A stretch of DNA of 64,000 nucleotides from Agrobacterium vaccinii (GTDB lineage Bacteria > Pseudomonadota > Alphaproteobacteria > Rhizobiales > Rhizobiaceae), in contig NZ_CP054151.1 in the NCBI RefSeq assembly GCF_021310995.1, positions 372,001-436,000 of the forward strand. The letters run 5' to 3'. The notes under the pieces are model-generated. The model was not told the DNA's origin. It worked only from the letters and a program-made list of their open reading frames with translations, and made no database searches. How positions within the stretch are numbered: position 1 is the stretch's first letter; each line of letters begins with the position of its first letter. Positions 47,675 to 56,989 of the stretch are shown here, in pieces. The position numbers and the translations under genes are program-made.

Positions 47675-48664
47675 TCAGGCGCTCAGAACGATGTTCGCAG
47701 CGCTTTCCTTCAGTTCGACGCCGAATGCGCGCTGATACTGCTCAGCCACAAGCGTCCGCTCCAGCTCGTCGCACTTGTTGAGGAAGGTGACGCGGAACGC
47801 GAAGGCAATATCGCCGAAAATATCGGCATTTTCAGCCCAGGTGATGACCGTACGCGGGCTCATGACGGTGGACAGATCGCCGTTGATGAAGGCTGAACGG
47901 GTCAGATCGGCCACACGCACCATCTTGGAAGCGGTTTCGCGGCCCTTGGCGTTGTCGAGGCTCTTGACCTTGGCGACGACGATATTCACTTCCTGCTCAT
48001 GCGGAAGATAGTTCAGCGTCGTCACGACAGACCAACGGTCCATCTGCGCCTGGTTGATCTGCTGCGTGCCGTGGTAGAGGCCGGTCGTATCACCGAGACC
48101 AACCGTGTTGGCCGTCGCAAAAATGCGGAATGCGGGGTGAGGACGGATGACGCGGCTCTGGTCGAGAAGCGTCAGGCGACCGGACGATTCCAGCACGCGC
48201 TGAATGACGAACATCACATCCGGGCGTCCGGCATCATACTCGTCGAATACTAGCGCGACATTGTGCTGATAGGCCCAGGGCAGAATGCCGTCCTTGAATT
48301 CGGTAACCTGCTTGCCGTCTTTCAGAACGATGGCGTCCTTGCCGACGAGGTCGATACGGCTGACATGGCTATCGAGGTTGACGCGAACGCAAGGCCAGTT
48401 GAGGCGGGCCGCAACCTGCTCGATATGGGTGGACTTACCCGTGCCGTGGAAACCGGACACCATGACGCGTCGGTTGTGAGCAAAGCCTGCGAGAATGGCC
48501 AGCGTCGTATCGCGGTCGAACAGGTAGTCCGGGTCCAGATCCGGCACATAGGCATCGCCTTGAGAATAGGCGGGCACACGCAGGTCCGTATCGATGCCGA
48601 AAACGTCTCTTACCGAAACGGTGGTGTCCGGCAGGTTGGTAATATCCAGGTCAATTTTGCTCAT
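47675..48664 (-). CDS. cobS: Aerobic cobaltochelatase subunit CobS
   Basis: 329 residues from the ATG at 48662-48664, with GGAG 5 bases upstream; an in-frame reading to 48691 is less likely. AAA+ ATPase with Walker A GFHGTGKS at 71-78, Walker [16 protein letters not shown] and sensor region [20 protein letters not shown]. The N-terminus [20 protein letters not shown] matches known CobS starts. It provides ATP hydrolysis for cobalt insertion in aerobic cobalamin synthesis, working with CobT encoded next. Confidence 0.96.
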   Translation of the reverse strand: MSKIDLDITNLPDTTVSVRDVFGIDTDLRVPAYSQGDAYVPDLDPDYLFDRDTTLAILAGFAHNRRVMVSGFHGTGKSTHIEQVAARLNWPCVRVNLDSHVSRIDLVGKDAIVLKDGKQVTEFKDGILPWAYQHNVALVFDEYDAGRPDVMFVIQRVLESSGRLTLLDQSRVIRPHPAFRIFATANTVGLGDTTGLYHGTQQINQAQMDRWSVVTTLNYLPHEQEVNIVVAKVKSLDNAKGRETASKMVRVADLTRSAFINGDLSTVMSPRTVITWAENADIFGDIAFAFRVTFLNKCDELERTLVAEQYQRAFGVELKESAANIVLSA

Positions 48665-48727
48665 AACGTCTCCAAGGCGGGTAGCAGCCACCCGGCCACA
48701 TATCTATCAGGCGATCACGGAAAGGGC

Positions 48728-49351
48728 TTAGCAGAAACCCGCTTGCTTTAACAATTGGTAGGCTTGAATAACAGCCCGAAAACGCTCTTCCGAACCACGA
48801 TCACCACCATTAGCATCAGGATGGTGCTTTTTGACAAGGTCCTTATAGCTGCGTTTGATATCATCCGGCGTCGCATTCACAGAAAGACCGAGCGTATCGA
48901 ATGCTTTTTGCTCCAGCGTCTTGAGCTTGCGGCTCTGCTGGTAACGCGGACCGCCGGTGCGCCCCTGCCCCGTTGCGGAAAAACCGAAGGGATCGCGAAT
49001 GCGCGCATTGGCAGCACCGGAACGCAGGGTCGAATGCAGTGGGCTGTCACTGGCCGTCTTATTCACACCCACCGTCCAGGTGGGGCGATGACCGGTGATC
49101 GCTTCCTTCTGATAGCGGGCGATCTCGGTGTCAGACAGGCCGGAAAAATAATTATAGCCTTTGTTGTAATCCTTCACATGCTCGAAACAGAACATGAAGA
49201 ATTGCCCTTCGGCGTTGCGGCCGACGGGGGCTCGGTGGGCGCCCGGCTTGTCGCACCCATCCCACTGGCAGGTGGGGGGCTGAACTTCAGGCTCCCTTTC
49301 CCGTTTGCGGCGTGTGCGAATGCGGTCGAAGTATTTCGAATCCAGTTTCAT
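48728..49351 (-). CDS. J-domain (DnaJ-like) protein with N-terminal cysteine cluster
   Basis: 207 residues from the ATG at 49349-49351; the frame stays open further upstream but runs through the bolA promoter region. A C-terminal J domain at about 148-205 holds the HPD triad at 177-179 (KKHHPDANGGDRGSEERF). The N-terminal part has C28, C33 and C55 (CQWDGC, MFCFEH), a likely metal-binding knuckle. J proteins stimulate Hsp70 ATPase and deliver clients. It is the first gene upstream of cobS with 63 bases between, so it may be co-expressed with the cobaltochelatase, an association worth noting but not proof of shared function. Confidence 0.85.
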   Translation of the reverse strand: MKLDSKYFDRIRTRRKREREPEVQPPTCQWDGCDKPGAHRAPVGRNAEGQFFMFCFEHVKDYNKGYNYFSGLSDTEIARYQKEAITGHRPTWTVGVNKTASDSPLHSTLRSGAANARIRDPFGFSATGQGRTGGPRYQQSRKLKTLEQKAFDTLGLSVNATPDDIKRSYKDLVKKHHPDANGGDRGSEERFRAVIQAYQLLKQAGFC

Positions 49352-49466
49352 GGTATTCCAATTATGGTGCGCGAATACGCGCACAACAAGAATTGACAAA
49401 GCAGAATGTTCCGGGTTCTTAGATAACCCTTTTTTTGCAGGCACCACTGATTTGGAAAGGCAACCA

Positions 49467-49748
49467 ATGTCCCTACGCGAGAGCATAGAAAACAAGCTGA
49501 AAGAGACGTTTTTGCCGACCCGGCTGAACGTCATCGATGAAAGCCACATGCATGCCGGGCATCAGCCCGATATGACCGGCACCGGTGAAACACACATGCG
49601 TGTTCAGATAGTGTCGGAAAGTTTTTCCGGCAAGTCACGCGTCGACCGCCACCGAGCCGTCAACGCGGTTTTAAAACCAGAGCTGGATGCGGGCCTGCAC
49701 GCGCTTGCCCTTGAGGTGGCAGCACCTGGAGAAACCACCCGGTTCTGA
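49467..49748 (+). CDS. bolA: BolA-family protein
   Basis: 93 residues from the ATG at 49467, preceded by GGAAAGG. BolA fold: MSLRESIENKLKETFLPTRLNVIDES, then SHMHAGHQ and ETHMRVQIVSESF, ending KSRVDRHRAVNAVL. The invariant histidine in DRHR is kept, as used with monothiol glutaredoxins for Fe-S/iron signalling. It diverges from the J-domain gene and converges on aroB through a small hairpin. Size and motif spacing fit the BolA subgroup rather than IbaG. Confidence 0.92.
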   Translation: MSLRESIENKLKETFLPTRLNVIDESHMHAGHQPDMTGTGETHMRVQIVSESFSGKSRVDRHRAVNAVLKPELDAGLHALALEVAAPGETTRF

Positions 49749-49761
49749 GGCCTTGCCTCAG
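49745..49761. terminator. Hairpin overlapping both stop codons of bolA and aroB
   Basis: CTGAGGC (49745-49751) / GCCTCAG (49755-49761) with a 3-base loop. The TGA of bolA and, on the other strand, the TGA of aroB both lie inside the arms. No T-run, so it is a weak terminator at most. Confidence 0.45.
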
Positions 49762-50891
49762 CCCGGATGTTTCTCGTTCAGGAAAGACTGAACCTCGGAT
49801 GCGGCGACATCATCGGCCACGAAGGATTGGCCGATGCCGTGGGTGAGAATGAAGGACAACTTGCCGCCCTTCACCTTCTTGTCCTGCGCAATCGCCGTCA
49901 TCAGCGTTTCCACAGGCGGCAAGGCACCGGGAATGTCCTTCATGGTGGTCGGCAGGCCAACTGCCTTCAGATGCGCCTCCACACGGGCAGCATCATCGGG
50001 GCTTGCGAGATTGAGGCGGGCGGAAAACTGGTGGGCCAGCACCATGCCGATGGCAACGCCTTCGCCATGAACCAGCCGGGCGCTATCATATTCCGTTGCG
50101 CTTTCCAGTGCGTGGCCGAAGGTGTGGCCGAGATTGAGCAGCGCACGAATGCCATGCTCCTTCTCATCCGCCACGACGACATCCGCCTTGGCCTGACAAC
50201 TGACGGCAATCGCCTGGATGCGGGCTGGGCCTCCACGCAGAACGTCAGCCCAGTTCTTCTCGAGCCATTCGAAGAATTCCGGCTTGTCGATCAGGCCGTA
50301 TTTGACGACTTCAGCGTAACCGGCGCGAAACTCCCTTGGGCTTAGCGTATCCAGAACTGCGGTATCGGCCAGAACGAGGTCGGGCTGATGGAAGACGCCG
50401 ATGAGGTTCTTGCCGTGACGGGAATTGATGCCGGTCTTGCCACCGACGGAGGAATCCACCTGCGCGAGCAGCGACGTCGGGATTTGTACGAAGCGCACAC
50501 CGCGCCGCACGACACCGGCTGCAAAGCCCGCGAGATCGCCGATGACGCCGCCACCGAGCGCGATCACGACATCATTACGCTCCACGCGAGCCGCCAGCAC
50601 CCTGTCGCAGACCGTCATCAGATGCTCGAAGCTCTTGGTCTTTTCGCCTGCTGGCAACGTCAGCGAAACGGCCTCGATGCCATCGGTCTGCAAACCATCC
50701 ACCAACGCTTCCAGATACAGCGGCGCGACATGTTCGTCGGTAATGATGGCTGCGCGCTTGCCCTTCAAACGCGAGGAAATTTCTCCACCGGCACGCCCCA
50801 CGAGACCGGGACCGATCAGAATATCATAGGCGCGGTCACCGAGCGGCACATGGACAAGGCGTTCATCGATCAGCATGTCTTGGGACGTCAT
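49758..50891 (-). CDS. aroB: 3-Dehydroquinate synthase
   Basis: 377 residues from the ATG at 50889-50891 (AAGG upstream); a further ATG at 50915 would overlap aroK. It converts DAHP to 3-dehydroquinate in the shikimate pathway, using NAD and a divalent metal. Landmarks are [40 protein letters not shown], then [16 protein letters not shown] and the metal ligands in [13 protein letters not shown] and [10 protein letters not shown]. It follows aroK after 4 bases, the standard rhizobial aroK-aroB pair. Confidence 0.96.
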   Translation of the reverse strand: MTSQDMLIDERLVHVPLGDRAYDILIGPGLVGRAGGEISSRLKGKRAAIITDEHVAPLYLEALVDGLQTDGIEAVSLTLPAGEKTKSFEHLMTVCDRVLAARVERNDVVIALGGGVIGDLAGFAAGVVRRGVRFVQIPTSLLAQVDSSVGGKTGINSRHGKNLIGVFHQPDLVLADTAVLDTLSPREFRAGYAEVVKYGLIDKPEFFEWLEKNWADVLRGGPARIQAIAVSCQAKADVVVADEKEHGIRALLNLGHTFGHALESATEYDSARLVHGEGVAIGMVLAHQFSARLNLASPDDAARVEAHLKAVGLPTTMKDIPGALPPVETLMTAIAQDKKVKGGKLSFILTHGIGQSFVADDVAASEVQSFLNEKHPG

Positions 50892-50895
50892 TACA

Positions 50896-51513
50896 TCAGG
50901 CCTTTTGCTCTGCACCGACGATCGCTTCCAGCACTTCGTTCACGATGACATCCGTGCGGACATTGCGTGACTCGATCGTTATGTCGGCTTCTTCATATAT
51001 GGGGTAACGGCGTTCCATCAGCGCCTGTAACGTCGCTTTTGGGTTCTCTGTCTTGAGCAGAGGGCGGTTGTCGCGCTTGTTGACGCGCTCCCACAGCACT
51101 TCCAGATCGGCTTTCAACCACACGGACAGACCGCCACGCTTGATGTGTTTGCGGGTGGTGTCATTGACGAATGCGCCGCCGCCTGTCGAAACGATCTTGG
51201 GGCCGCCACGCAGCAATCTCTTGATGACGCGTTTTTCAAGCGCACGAAACTCATCCTCACCATAGGACGCGAACAGTTCGGAAATCGACATGCGAGACAC
51301 GCGCTCGATCTCGGCATCAGTATCGACGAAGGGAATTTTCAGCTGTTGTGCGACAAGCCTGCCGATGGCGGATTTACCCGCACCCATCAATCCCACAAAA
51401 ACGAGGTTTCTTCTGCCGAGCTTGGCCCGTGCTCTTTCCCCTATCGATTTCTCACCCATGGCTGGGTAAAAACTTGTGTTGTTCTCGATCATGAATGATG
51501 GTCCGTTTGGCAT
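50896..51513 (-). CDS. aroK: Shikimate kinase
   Basis: 205 residues if started at the ATG at 51511-51513; an internal ATG at 51490-51492 or an upstream TTG at 51543 cannot be excluded, as none has a strong ribosome site. Walker [12 protein letters not shown] at residues 41-51, shikimate-binding DTDAEIE and the lid region RPLL. STGGGAF is the third conserved motif. It phosphorylates shikimate. The N-terminal tail of about 35 residues before the P-loop strand is longer than in E. coli AroK but usual for rhizobial enzymes. Coupled to aroB. Confidence 0.93.
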   Translation of the reverse strand: MPNGPSFMIENNTSFYPAMGEKSIGERARAKLGRRNLVFVGLMGAGKSAIGRLVAQQLKIPFVDTDAEIERVSRMSISELFASYGEDEFRALEKRVIKRLLRGGPKIVSTGGGAFVNDTTRKHIKRGGLSVWLKADLEVLWERVNKRDNRPLLKTENPKATLQALMERRYPIYEEADITIESRNVRTDVIVNEVLEAIVGAEQKA

Positions 51514-51664
51514 CGGTATCTGCAAATGTTTACCAAGCGTCAAGCCAAATCACGCTCTATAGAAAGAGAATCACCGAGAAGAGGCAACCGCAACTGCGGG
51601 GATATGGCCTTGTATACGCCCGCAACGCCTCTGATACGAGATAGCCGACTGCACCGGAGTGTCC

Positions 51665-51817
51665 ATGCCCACCCTTTTTCGCTTCATCTTCGTGCTGGCC
51701 GCCATCGCAGGCATTATTTATGGCAGCATGCTGTCGCTGGTCATGTTGGTCGAGCCGCGTGAACGTGAGATCACGGTGAGGATACCTTCCGAGCGGCTGA
51801 ACCCACCCACACCCTAA
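51665..51817 (+). CDS. 50-residue single-span membrane protein
   Basis: A short frame from the ATG at 51665 to TAA at 51815-51817 encodes [20 protein letters not shown], then [20 protein letters not shown] and a proline-rich tail. One hydrophobic helix spans about residues 5-29, followed by a charged stretch. It diverges from aroK and lies 20 bases before the preferred xerD start, so it is probably co-transcribed with xerD. Comparable small proteins occupy this position in related rhizobial genomes, to my knowledge without a known role. Confidence 0.7.
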   Translation: MPTLFRFIFVLAAIAGIIYGSMLSLVMLVEPREREITVRIPSERLNPPTP

Positions 51818-51837
51818 TGAAGGAAAAGGCGACGCCG

Positions 51838-52791
51838 ATGGCCGGTCAGGACGCCGCGAGGCTGGAAAGCTTTCTGGAAATGATGAGCGCCGAACGGGGC
51901 GCCGCCGTCAACACGCTGACGTCCTACGAGCACGACCTGACCGACCTCAACGATTTCCTTAAAGAGCATAAGGTACAGATCAGCGAGGCTGCGACCTCTG
52001 ACCTTTCCGCCTATCTTGAGCATCTTTCCGCGCAAGGTTTTGCCGCCACCTCCCAAGCAAGACGCCTGTCTTCCATGCGGCAGTTCTACAAATTTCTCTA
52101 TTCCGAAGGACTGCGCGGCGACGACCCCACGGGCATTCTGGATGCACCGAGAAAAGGACGGTCCCTGCCCAAAACCATGAGCGTTGCCGACGTGACTGCG
52201 CTTCTGGCGCAGGCATCGAAAGAAGCGGAGACGGAAGGTCCGGGCCAGATGGCTCGCGTACGGATGCATCTTCTGCTGGAGCTTCTCTACGCCACCGGCA
52301 TGCGTGTGAGCGAACTCGTCTCGCTACCGGCAACGGTTCTGCGGCACGAGGGACGTTTCCTGATGATCCGCGGCAAGGGCAACAAGGACCGGATGGTGCT
52401 GCTGTCGCGCACGGCCATGCAGGCGATGGACGCCTATGACAAGGCAAAGAAGGCGCTGGTGCCTCGGAAGGAAGGCGCGCCTGAAAGCGCGTGGCTGTTT
52501 CCGTCCAACGGTAAGGAGGGGCATTTGCCGCGCCAGGTCTTTGCTCGTGATCTCAAAGATATCGCCATAAGGGCCGGGCTTTCACCATCGAGCATTTCTC
52601 CGCATGTCATGCGGCATGCCTTTGCCAGCCACCTCCTGCAAAACGGAGCCGACCTGCGCGCCGTGCAGGAACTGCTTGGCCATTCGGACATTTCCACGAC
52701 ACAAATATATACACATGTGCTGGAAGAACGGCTTCAGGAACTGGTACAAACACACCACCCTCTTGCCAAACAGTCCAAAAACCTTGATTAG
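51838..52791 (+). CDS. xerD: Site-specific tyrosine recombinase XerD
   Basis: 317 residues from the ATG at 51838, which has AGGAAAAGG 8 bases upstream; an in-frame ATG at 51817 touches the preceding stop. The SAM-like N-terminal core-binding domain spans to about 105. The catalytic set is R156 ([13 protein letters not shown]), K180, H256 and R259 ([20 protein letters not shown]), H282 ([16 protein letters not shown]) and nucleophile Y291. It resolves chromosome dimers at dif with XerC. Located before accA as in other Rhizobiaceae. Confidence 0.94.
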   Translation: MAGQDAARLESFLEMMSAERGAAVNTLTSYEHDLTDLNDFLKEHKVQISEAATSDLSAYLEHLSAQGFAATSQARRLSSMRQFYKFLYSEGLRGDDPTGILDAPRKGRSLPKTMSVADVTALLAQASKEAETEGPGQMARVRMHLLLELLYATGMRVSELVSLPATVLRHEGRFLMIRGKGNKDRMVLLSRTAMQAMDAYDKAKKALVPRKEGAPESAWLFPSNGKEGHLPRQVFARDLKDIAIRAGLSPSSISPHVMRHAFASHLLQNGADLRAVQELLGHSDISTTQIYTHVLEERLQELVQTHHPLAKQSKNLD

Positions 52792-52854
52792 AGCGACCGG
52801 AACCGCCGGAACCAACCGGTCAAACCTTGCGCAAAACGATCGGAACAGGATCTC

Positions 52855-53808
52855 ATGCACAACTACCTCGACTTCGAAAAACCTATCTCGGACCTGGAAG
52901 GCAAGATTCTCGAGTTGAAGAAACTCGCTGCCGAAGACGAGAGCATAGATACCTCGGAGGAGATTTCTCGCCTTGAATCGCGCGTTCAGGATGCGATGCA
53001 GGACATCTACTCCAAGCTGAACGCCTGGCAGAAAACGCAGGTCGCGCGTCATCCGCAGCGCCCGCATTTTGTTGACTATGCCAAGGCCCTCTTCACGGAT
53101 TTCACACCGCTGGCTGGTGACCGCAAGTTCGCCGAAGATGCCGCCATTCAGGCCGGTCTCGCCCGCTTCAACGGACAGCCTGTCGCTATCATCGGTCAGG
53201 AAAAAGGCAGCGACACCAAGTCGCGCCTGAAACACAATTTCGGTAGCGCTCGGCCCGAAGGTTACCGCAAGGCAATCCGGGTGCTGGAGCTCGCTGACCG
53301 CTTTAACCTGCCGGTCGTCACACTGATCGACACCGCAGGTGCCTATCCAGGCGTTGGCGCCGAAGAGCGCGGACAGGCCGAAGCCATCGCGCGGTCGACC
53401 GAAATGTGCCTGAACGCCAAGGTGCCGATTGTTTCCGTCGTCATCGGCGAAGGCGGTTCGGGCGGCGCGATTGCGATTGCGACCGGCAACCGGGTCTACA
53501 TGCTGGAACACTCCATTTATTCGGTTATCTCACCGGAAGGTGCGGCCTCCATTCTCTGGCGCGATTCGACACGCGCCAAGGAAGCCGCCACCAACATGCG
53601 GATCACATCAGACGATCTGAAATCGCTGGGCGTGATCGACGGCATCATTCCCGAGCCAATGGGCGGCGCACATCGTGATCCGGCCAAGGTCATCGAAGCC
53701 ACTGGCAAGACAATCGACGCTGCATTGCGTGAACTGGTTCCGCAAGCTGGAACCCAGTTGCGCTCAGAGCGTCGCCAGAAGTTCCTCGATATCGGTCGCA
53801 GCCTCTAA
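52855..53808 (+). CDS. accA: Acetyl-CoA carboxylase carboxyltransferase subunit alpha
   Basis: 317 residues, normal AccA length. Start [24 protein letters not shown], then [61 protein letters not shown] and the oxyanion/CoA region [15 protein letters not shown]. With AccD it transfers carboxyl from biotin to acetyl-CoA, making malonyl-CoA for fatty acid synthesis. A strong terminator follows 25 bases after the stop. Confidence 0.97.
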   Translation: MHNYLDFEKPISDLEGKILELKKLAAEDESIDTSEEISRLESRVQDAMQDIYSKLNAWQKTQVARHPQRPHFVDYAKALFTDFTPLAGDRKFAEDAAIQAGLARFNGQPVAIIGQEKGSDTKSRLKHNFGSARPEGYRKAIRVLELADRFNLPVVTLIDTAGAYPGVGAEERGQAEAIARSTEMCLNAKVPIVSVVIGEGGSGGAIAIATGNRVYMLEHSIYSVISPEGAASILWRDSTRAKEAATNMRITSDDLKSLGVIDGIIPEPMGGAHRDPAKVIEATGKTIDAALRELVPQAGTQLRSERRQKFLDIGRSL

Positions 53809-53833
53809 TCCGATTCGACCTCCAAAAAGATAC

Positions 53834-53863
53834 GCCCGCCTGTGAAAGCAGGTGGGCTTTTTT
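53834..53863 (+). terminator. Rho-independent terminator after accA
   Basis: GCCCGCCTG (53834-53842) / CAGGTGGGC (53849-53857), a 9-bp stem with one G-T pair and a 6-base loop, followed by TTTTTT (53858-53863). Confidence 0.92.
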
Positions 53864-54000
53864 GTGCTTGTCAGTGGTTAAACGGATTCGTCTGCTTTTG
53901 TTCGATAAAAGTGAACAACTTAACCAATCTCGCAGCAACGCCTTGCATATAGCTGCAACGCTGGATTACTTACGGAATATCTAAAAATACGGGGCATGCG

Positions 54001-55494
54001 TTGGCAAAATTATCTGCGTTCATTCGCCGGACACTCGTCATGTTGGGGCTGGGTGTTGCGCTGCTTGTCGGAATGGTCGCGACATCGCTCTGGCTAGTAC
54101 AGGCCAATAACAAATACTCGCAGGAAACCGCAGAACTGCGCCGCTTGCGCGCCTCCATTCTCGATGTTTTGACGACGGTTCAGGATGCTGAGACGGGGCA
54201 GCGTGGCTTTCTTCTGACGGGTGACGAACGCTACCTCGCGCCCTATCAGGACGCTCTTGCGACATTTGCGAAGAAGCGGGAGCTTCTAGCAGAACGCATC
54301 GGTGACCGGCCACAATATGTCGGCGATCTCGATGCGTTACAGGCCAATCTCGACGCCAAACTTGCCGAAATCGGTCGCGGTATCGATCTGGTGAAAGCCA
54401 ACCGGACGCCAGAAGCAATCGAACTGGTGCGCAGCGACACCGGTCTTGCCTATATGCGCAGCATTCGCGAGACGCTCGATCACTTCCAGCAAATGACGGA
54501 CGACCGCCTGCGCATCATCGTTGCCGAACAATTATCTGCCGCGCAGAACCTGCAATGGGTGACCATTGTTGGCGCAGTCGCCATTCTGGCCATTCTCGGC
54601 GGCACGCTGGCGCTTATCTTCAAATACATCCGCGAACTCATGCGGGCGCGTGAGGAAGTGGACGAGTTGAACCGGGGGCTGGAAGAGCGGGTGGACGAGA
54701 GAACACGTGACCTCATTCGCGCCAATCAGGAAATCCAGCGTTTCGCATACATCGTTACCCACGACCTGCGTGCACCACTGGTCAACATCATGGGTTTTCT
54801 GTCGGAGTTCGACGCCTCGCTGAAACCGGTGCAGGCCTTTGTGCTTGGCGATGGCAGCCCGCTGTCTGAACGGGACATTCAGGATGCCAAGCTGGCCGTG
54901 AAAGAGGACCTGCCAGAAGCCATGGGCTTCATCCGGTCTTCGACACGCAAGATGGACCAGTTGATCAACGCCATCCTGAAAATCTCCCGCGATGGCCGCA
55001 GAAAATTGCAGGCGGAAAAAGTCGATCTCAAGGAGCTGCTGACGTCGGCAGCAGCCAGCGTGCAACATCAGGTCACGGCGGTAGACGGCAGCATCGACGT
55101 CGATGTCCAGAGCTTCACCGTTATCAGCGACAGGATTTCGCTGGACCAGATTCTCGGAAACCTGTTCGACAATGCGGTAAAGTATCAGATGCCGGGTCGT
55201 CCGTTGAACATAACCGCCCGCATTCTGCCGCAAGGACGCGGTGTCGTGCGTGTCGATGTCAGCGATAATGGACGCGGCATTGCCGAGGACGATTACGAGC
55301 GAATCTTTGAGCTCTTCCGCCGCGCGGGGGAGCAGGACCAGCAGGGAGAAGGCATCGGCCTTGCCCATGTGCGGTCACTCATCAGAAATTTAGGTGGAGA
55401 CATTACGGTCGTCTCCGAACTTGGAAAAGGCAGCACGTTCCATCTGACGCTGCCGACAGACCTTCGAAAAATCACGCGAGGAAGCGACATATGA
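54001..55494 (+). CDS. CHASE3-domain membrane sensor histidine kinase
   Basis: 497 residues with a TTG start at 54001. First membrane span about 12-33, CHASE3-type periplasmic four-helix domain about 40-180 (ETGQRGFLLTGDERYLAPY is its hallmark), and second span about 187-210. A coiled coil RAREEVDELNRGLEERVDERTRDL then leads to a HisKA domain with phospho-histidine H254 in YIVTHDLRAPLVN. The HATPase domain shows DNAVKYQ, DNGRGI and GEGIGLAHVRSLI. It overlaps the downstream response regulator gene by ATGA. The signal is unknown; such kinases often pair with atypical phytochrome-like output proteins. Confidence 0.93.
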   Translation: MAKLSAFIRRTLVMLGLGVALLVGMVATSLWLVQANNKYSQETAELRRLRASILDVLTTVQDAETGQRGFLLTGDERYLAPYQDALATFAKKRELLAERIGDRPQYVGDLDALQANLDAKLAEIGRGIDLVKANRTPEAIELVRSDTGLAYMRSIRETLDHFQQMTDDRLRIIVAEQLSAAQNLQWVTIVGAVAILAILGGTLALIFKYIRELMRAREEVDELNRGLEERVDERTRDLIRANQEIQRFAYIVTHDLRAPLVNIMGFLSEFDASLKPVQAFVLGDGSPLSERDIQDAKLAVKEDLPEAMGFIRSSTRKMDQLINAILKISRDGRRKLQAEKVDLKELLTSAAASVQHQVTAVDGSIDVDVQSFTVISDRISLDQILGNLFDNAVKYQMPGRPLNITARILPQGRGVVRVDVSDNGRGIAEDDYERIFELFRRAGEQDQQGEGIGLAHVRSLIRNLGGDITVVSELGKGSTFHLTLPTDLRKITRGSDI

Positions 55495-55928
55495 AAGCCA
55501 CTGGCCAGGAAGTTACGATCGTCATGGTCGAAGACGATGAAGGCCACGCGCGCCTCATCGAAAAGAACGTGCGACGCGCAGGCGTCAACAACGAGATCGT
55601 GCCGTTCACGCTCGGTCACAAGGCTCTTGATTTCATTCTGGGGCCTGAACGCGACGGACTGGTCAGCAAGGATCGCTACCTGCTGATCTTGCTGGACCTG
55701 AATTTGCCGGATATGTCCGGGATCAAGATTCTTGAGCAGATTAAGAGCAATGAATATACAAAGCGTCTTCCGGTCGTGGTTCTGACGACGACGGATGACG
55801 AAACCGAAATTCAGAAGTGCTATGATCTTGGCGCCAATGTCTATATCACCAAGCCGGTGGATTATGAGGGCTTTGCCACAGCAATCAGAAATCTCGGCCT
55901 CTTCTTCTCCGTAATTCAGGTTCCGTGA
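55491..55928 (+). CDS. Single-domain response regulator (Rcp1/CheY-like)
   Basis: 145 residues, receiver domain only. Acidic pair ED in VMVEDDEGHA, predicted phospho-acceptor D69 in LLILLDLNLPDMSG, T/S switch in VVLTTTDDE and conserved lysine K121 in YITKPVD. The extended loop after the phospho-site and DLGANVYITKPVDYEGF resemble the Rcp1 group that works with phytochrome-like or CHASE3 kinases. Translationally coupled to the kinase. With no output domain it probably passes phosphate on or binds a target protein, possibly the next gene's product. Confidence 0.92.
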   Translation: MKATGQEVTIVMVEDDEGHARLIEKNVRRAGVNNEIVPFTLGHKALDFILGPERDGLVSKDRYLLILLDLNLPDMSGIKILEQIKSNEYTKRLPVVVLTTTDDETEIQKCYDLGANVYITKPVDYEGFATAIRNLGLFFSVIQVP

Positions 55929-55935
55929 AAGCTTA

Positions 55936-56976
55936 ATGACGTTGCGAATCCTTTATGTCGATGACGACCCAACGCTCGCGAAGCTCGCGCAGCGCGTTCT
56001 CGGTCGCCACGACATAGCCGTCGTTCATGCCGCCTCGGTTAGCGCGGGGCTGGAAGAATTTCGGGCCGATACCTTCGATGCCGTGGTCCTTGACCATTAT
56101 TTCCAGAACGGCACCGGCCTGCAATTTCTGGCAGGCATTGGCGACGCTGCCCGCGATATTCCCGTTCTCTACGTCACCGGAGCGAGCGAAGCGCAGGTCG
56201 CGATCGATGCACTGAAGGCGGGTGCCGCCGACTATGTCATCAAGAATGTTGCGGATGACTTCTTTCCGCTTCTGTTGAATTCCATCCAGCAGGCGCGGGA
56301 GAACTTCCAGCTACGCCGCGAAAAGGAAGAGGCGGAGCGGCAGTTGGTTCAGGCCAAGGAGCGGGCCGAGTTGATGGCGAAGGAGATGAACCACCGCATC
56401 GCCAACAGCCTGTCGCTCGTTTCCGCCATGATCCGCATGCAGTTGAACGCGGTGGCAACCGAAGAAGCCCGCACGGCGCTTCTGGAAACCCAAAGCCGCA
56501 TCTCGGCCATCGCCGGTGTTCACAGAAGCCTTTACACGGCGGATAATGTGGGGGAAGTCGAGCTCGCCTCATATCTCTCATCGATCACCCAGGACCTCGC
56601 GCGATCTGCTCGCGACAACGAGAAAATCCGCATCGAGACCGATATGGACACGGTGAAGGCGACGCCCGATCAGGCCGTTGCGCTGGGCGTGATCGTCACC
56701 GAACTGACGACGAATGCCCTGAAATACGCCTATCCCGGTGGCGAAGGCGAAATTCGCATCCGTCTGAAAACGCAAGACGGCACCGTGCGTCTGTTCGTGG
56801 AAGATGACGGCGTCGGCATGGATGGCGCGACCCCGCCCAAAGGAACAGGCCTCGGGACACGCCTGATCGGCGCCATGGCGCAGAGCTTGCGGGCCACCGT
56901 CAGCCAGTCGGCAACACCATCCTCGCAGGGTGCTACGATTTGCATCCAGTGGGAAGAAGGCATTCCTTCCCACTAA
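55936..56976 (+). CDS. Receiver domain fused to HWE/HisKA_2-type histidine kinase
   Basis: 346 residues. The N-terminal receiver has phospho-acceptor D53 in AVVLDHYFQNGTG. A coiled-coil linker (EKEEAERQLVQAKERAELMAK) is followed by a HisKA_2 box with predicted H153 in EMNHRIANSLSLVSAMIRMQ and an HATPase domain with TELTTNALKYAYPGG and GLGTRLIGAMAQSL. It is soluble and lacks a sensor domain, so its kinase is presumably controlled by phosphorylation of its own receiver. It starts 7 bases after the preceding regulator, closing a three-gene phosphorelay operon. Confidence 0.9.
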   Translation: MTLRILYVDDDPTLAKLAQRVLGRHDIAVVHAASVSAGLEEFRADTFDAVVLDHYFQNGTGLQFLAGIGDAARDIPVLYVTGASEAQVAIDALKAGAADYVIKNVADDFFPLLLNSIQQARENFQLRREKEEAERQLVQAKERAELMAKEMNHRIANSLSLVSAMIRMQLNAVATEEARTALLETQSRISAIAGVHRSLYTADNVGEVELASYLSSITQDLARSARDNEKIRIETDMDTVKATPDQAVALGVIVTELTTNALKYAYPGGEGEIRIRLKTQDGTVRLFVEDDGVGMDGATPPKGTGLGTRLIGAMAQSLRATVSQSATPSSQGATICIQWEEGIPSH

Positions 56977-56989
56977 ACAACAATCCCGC

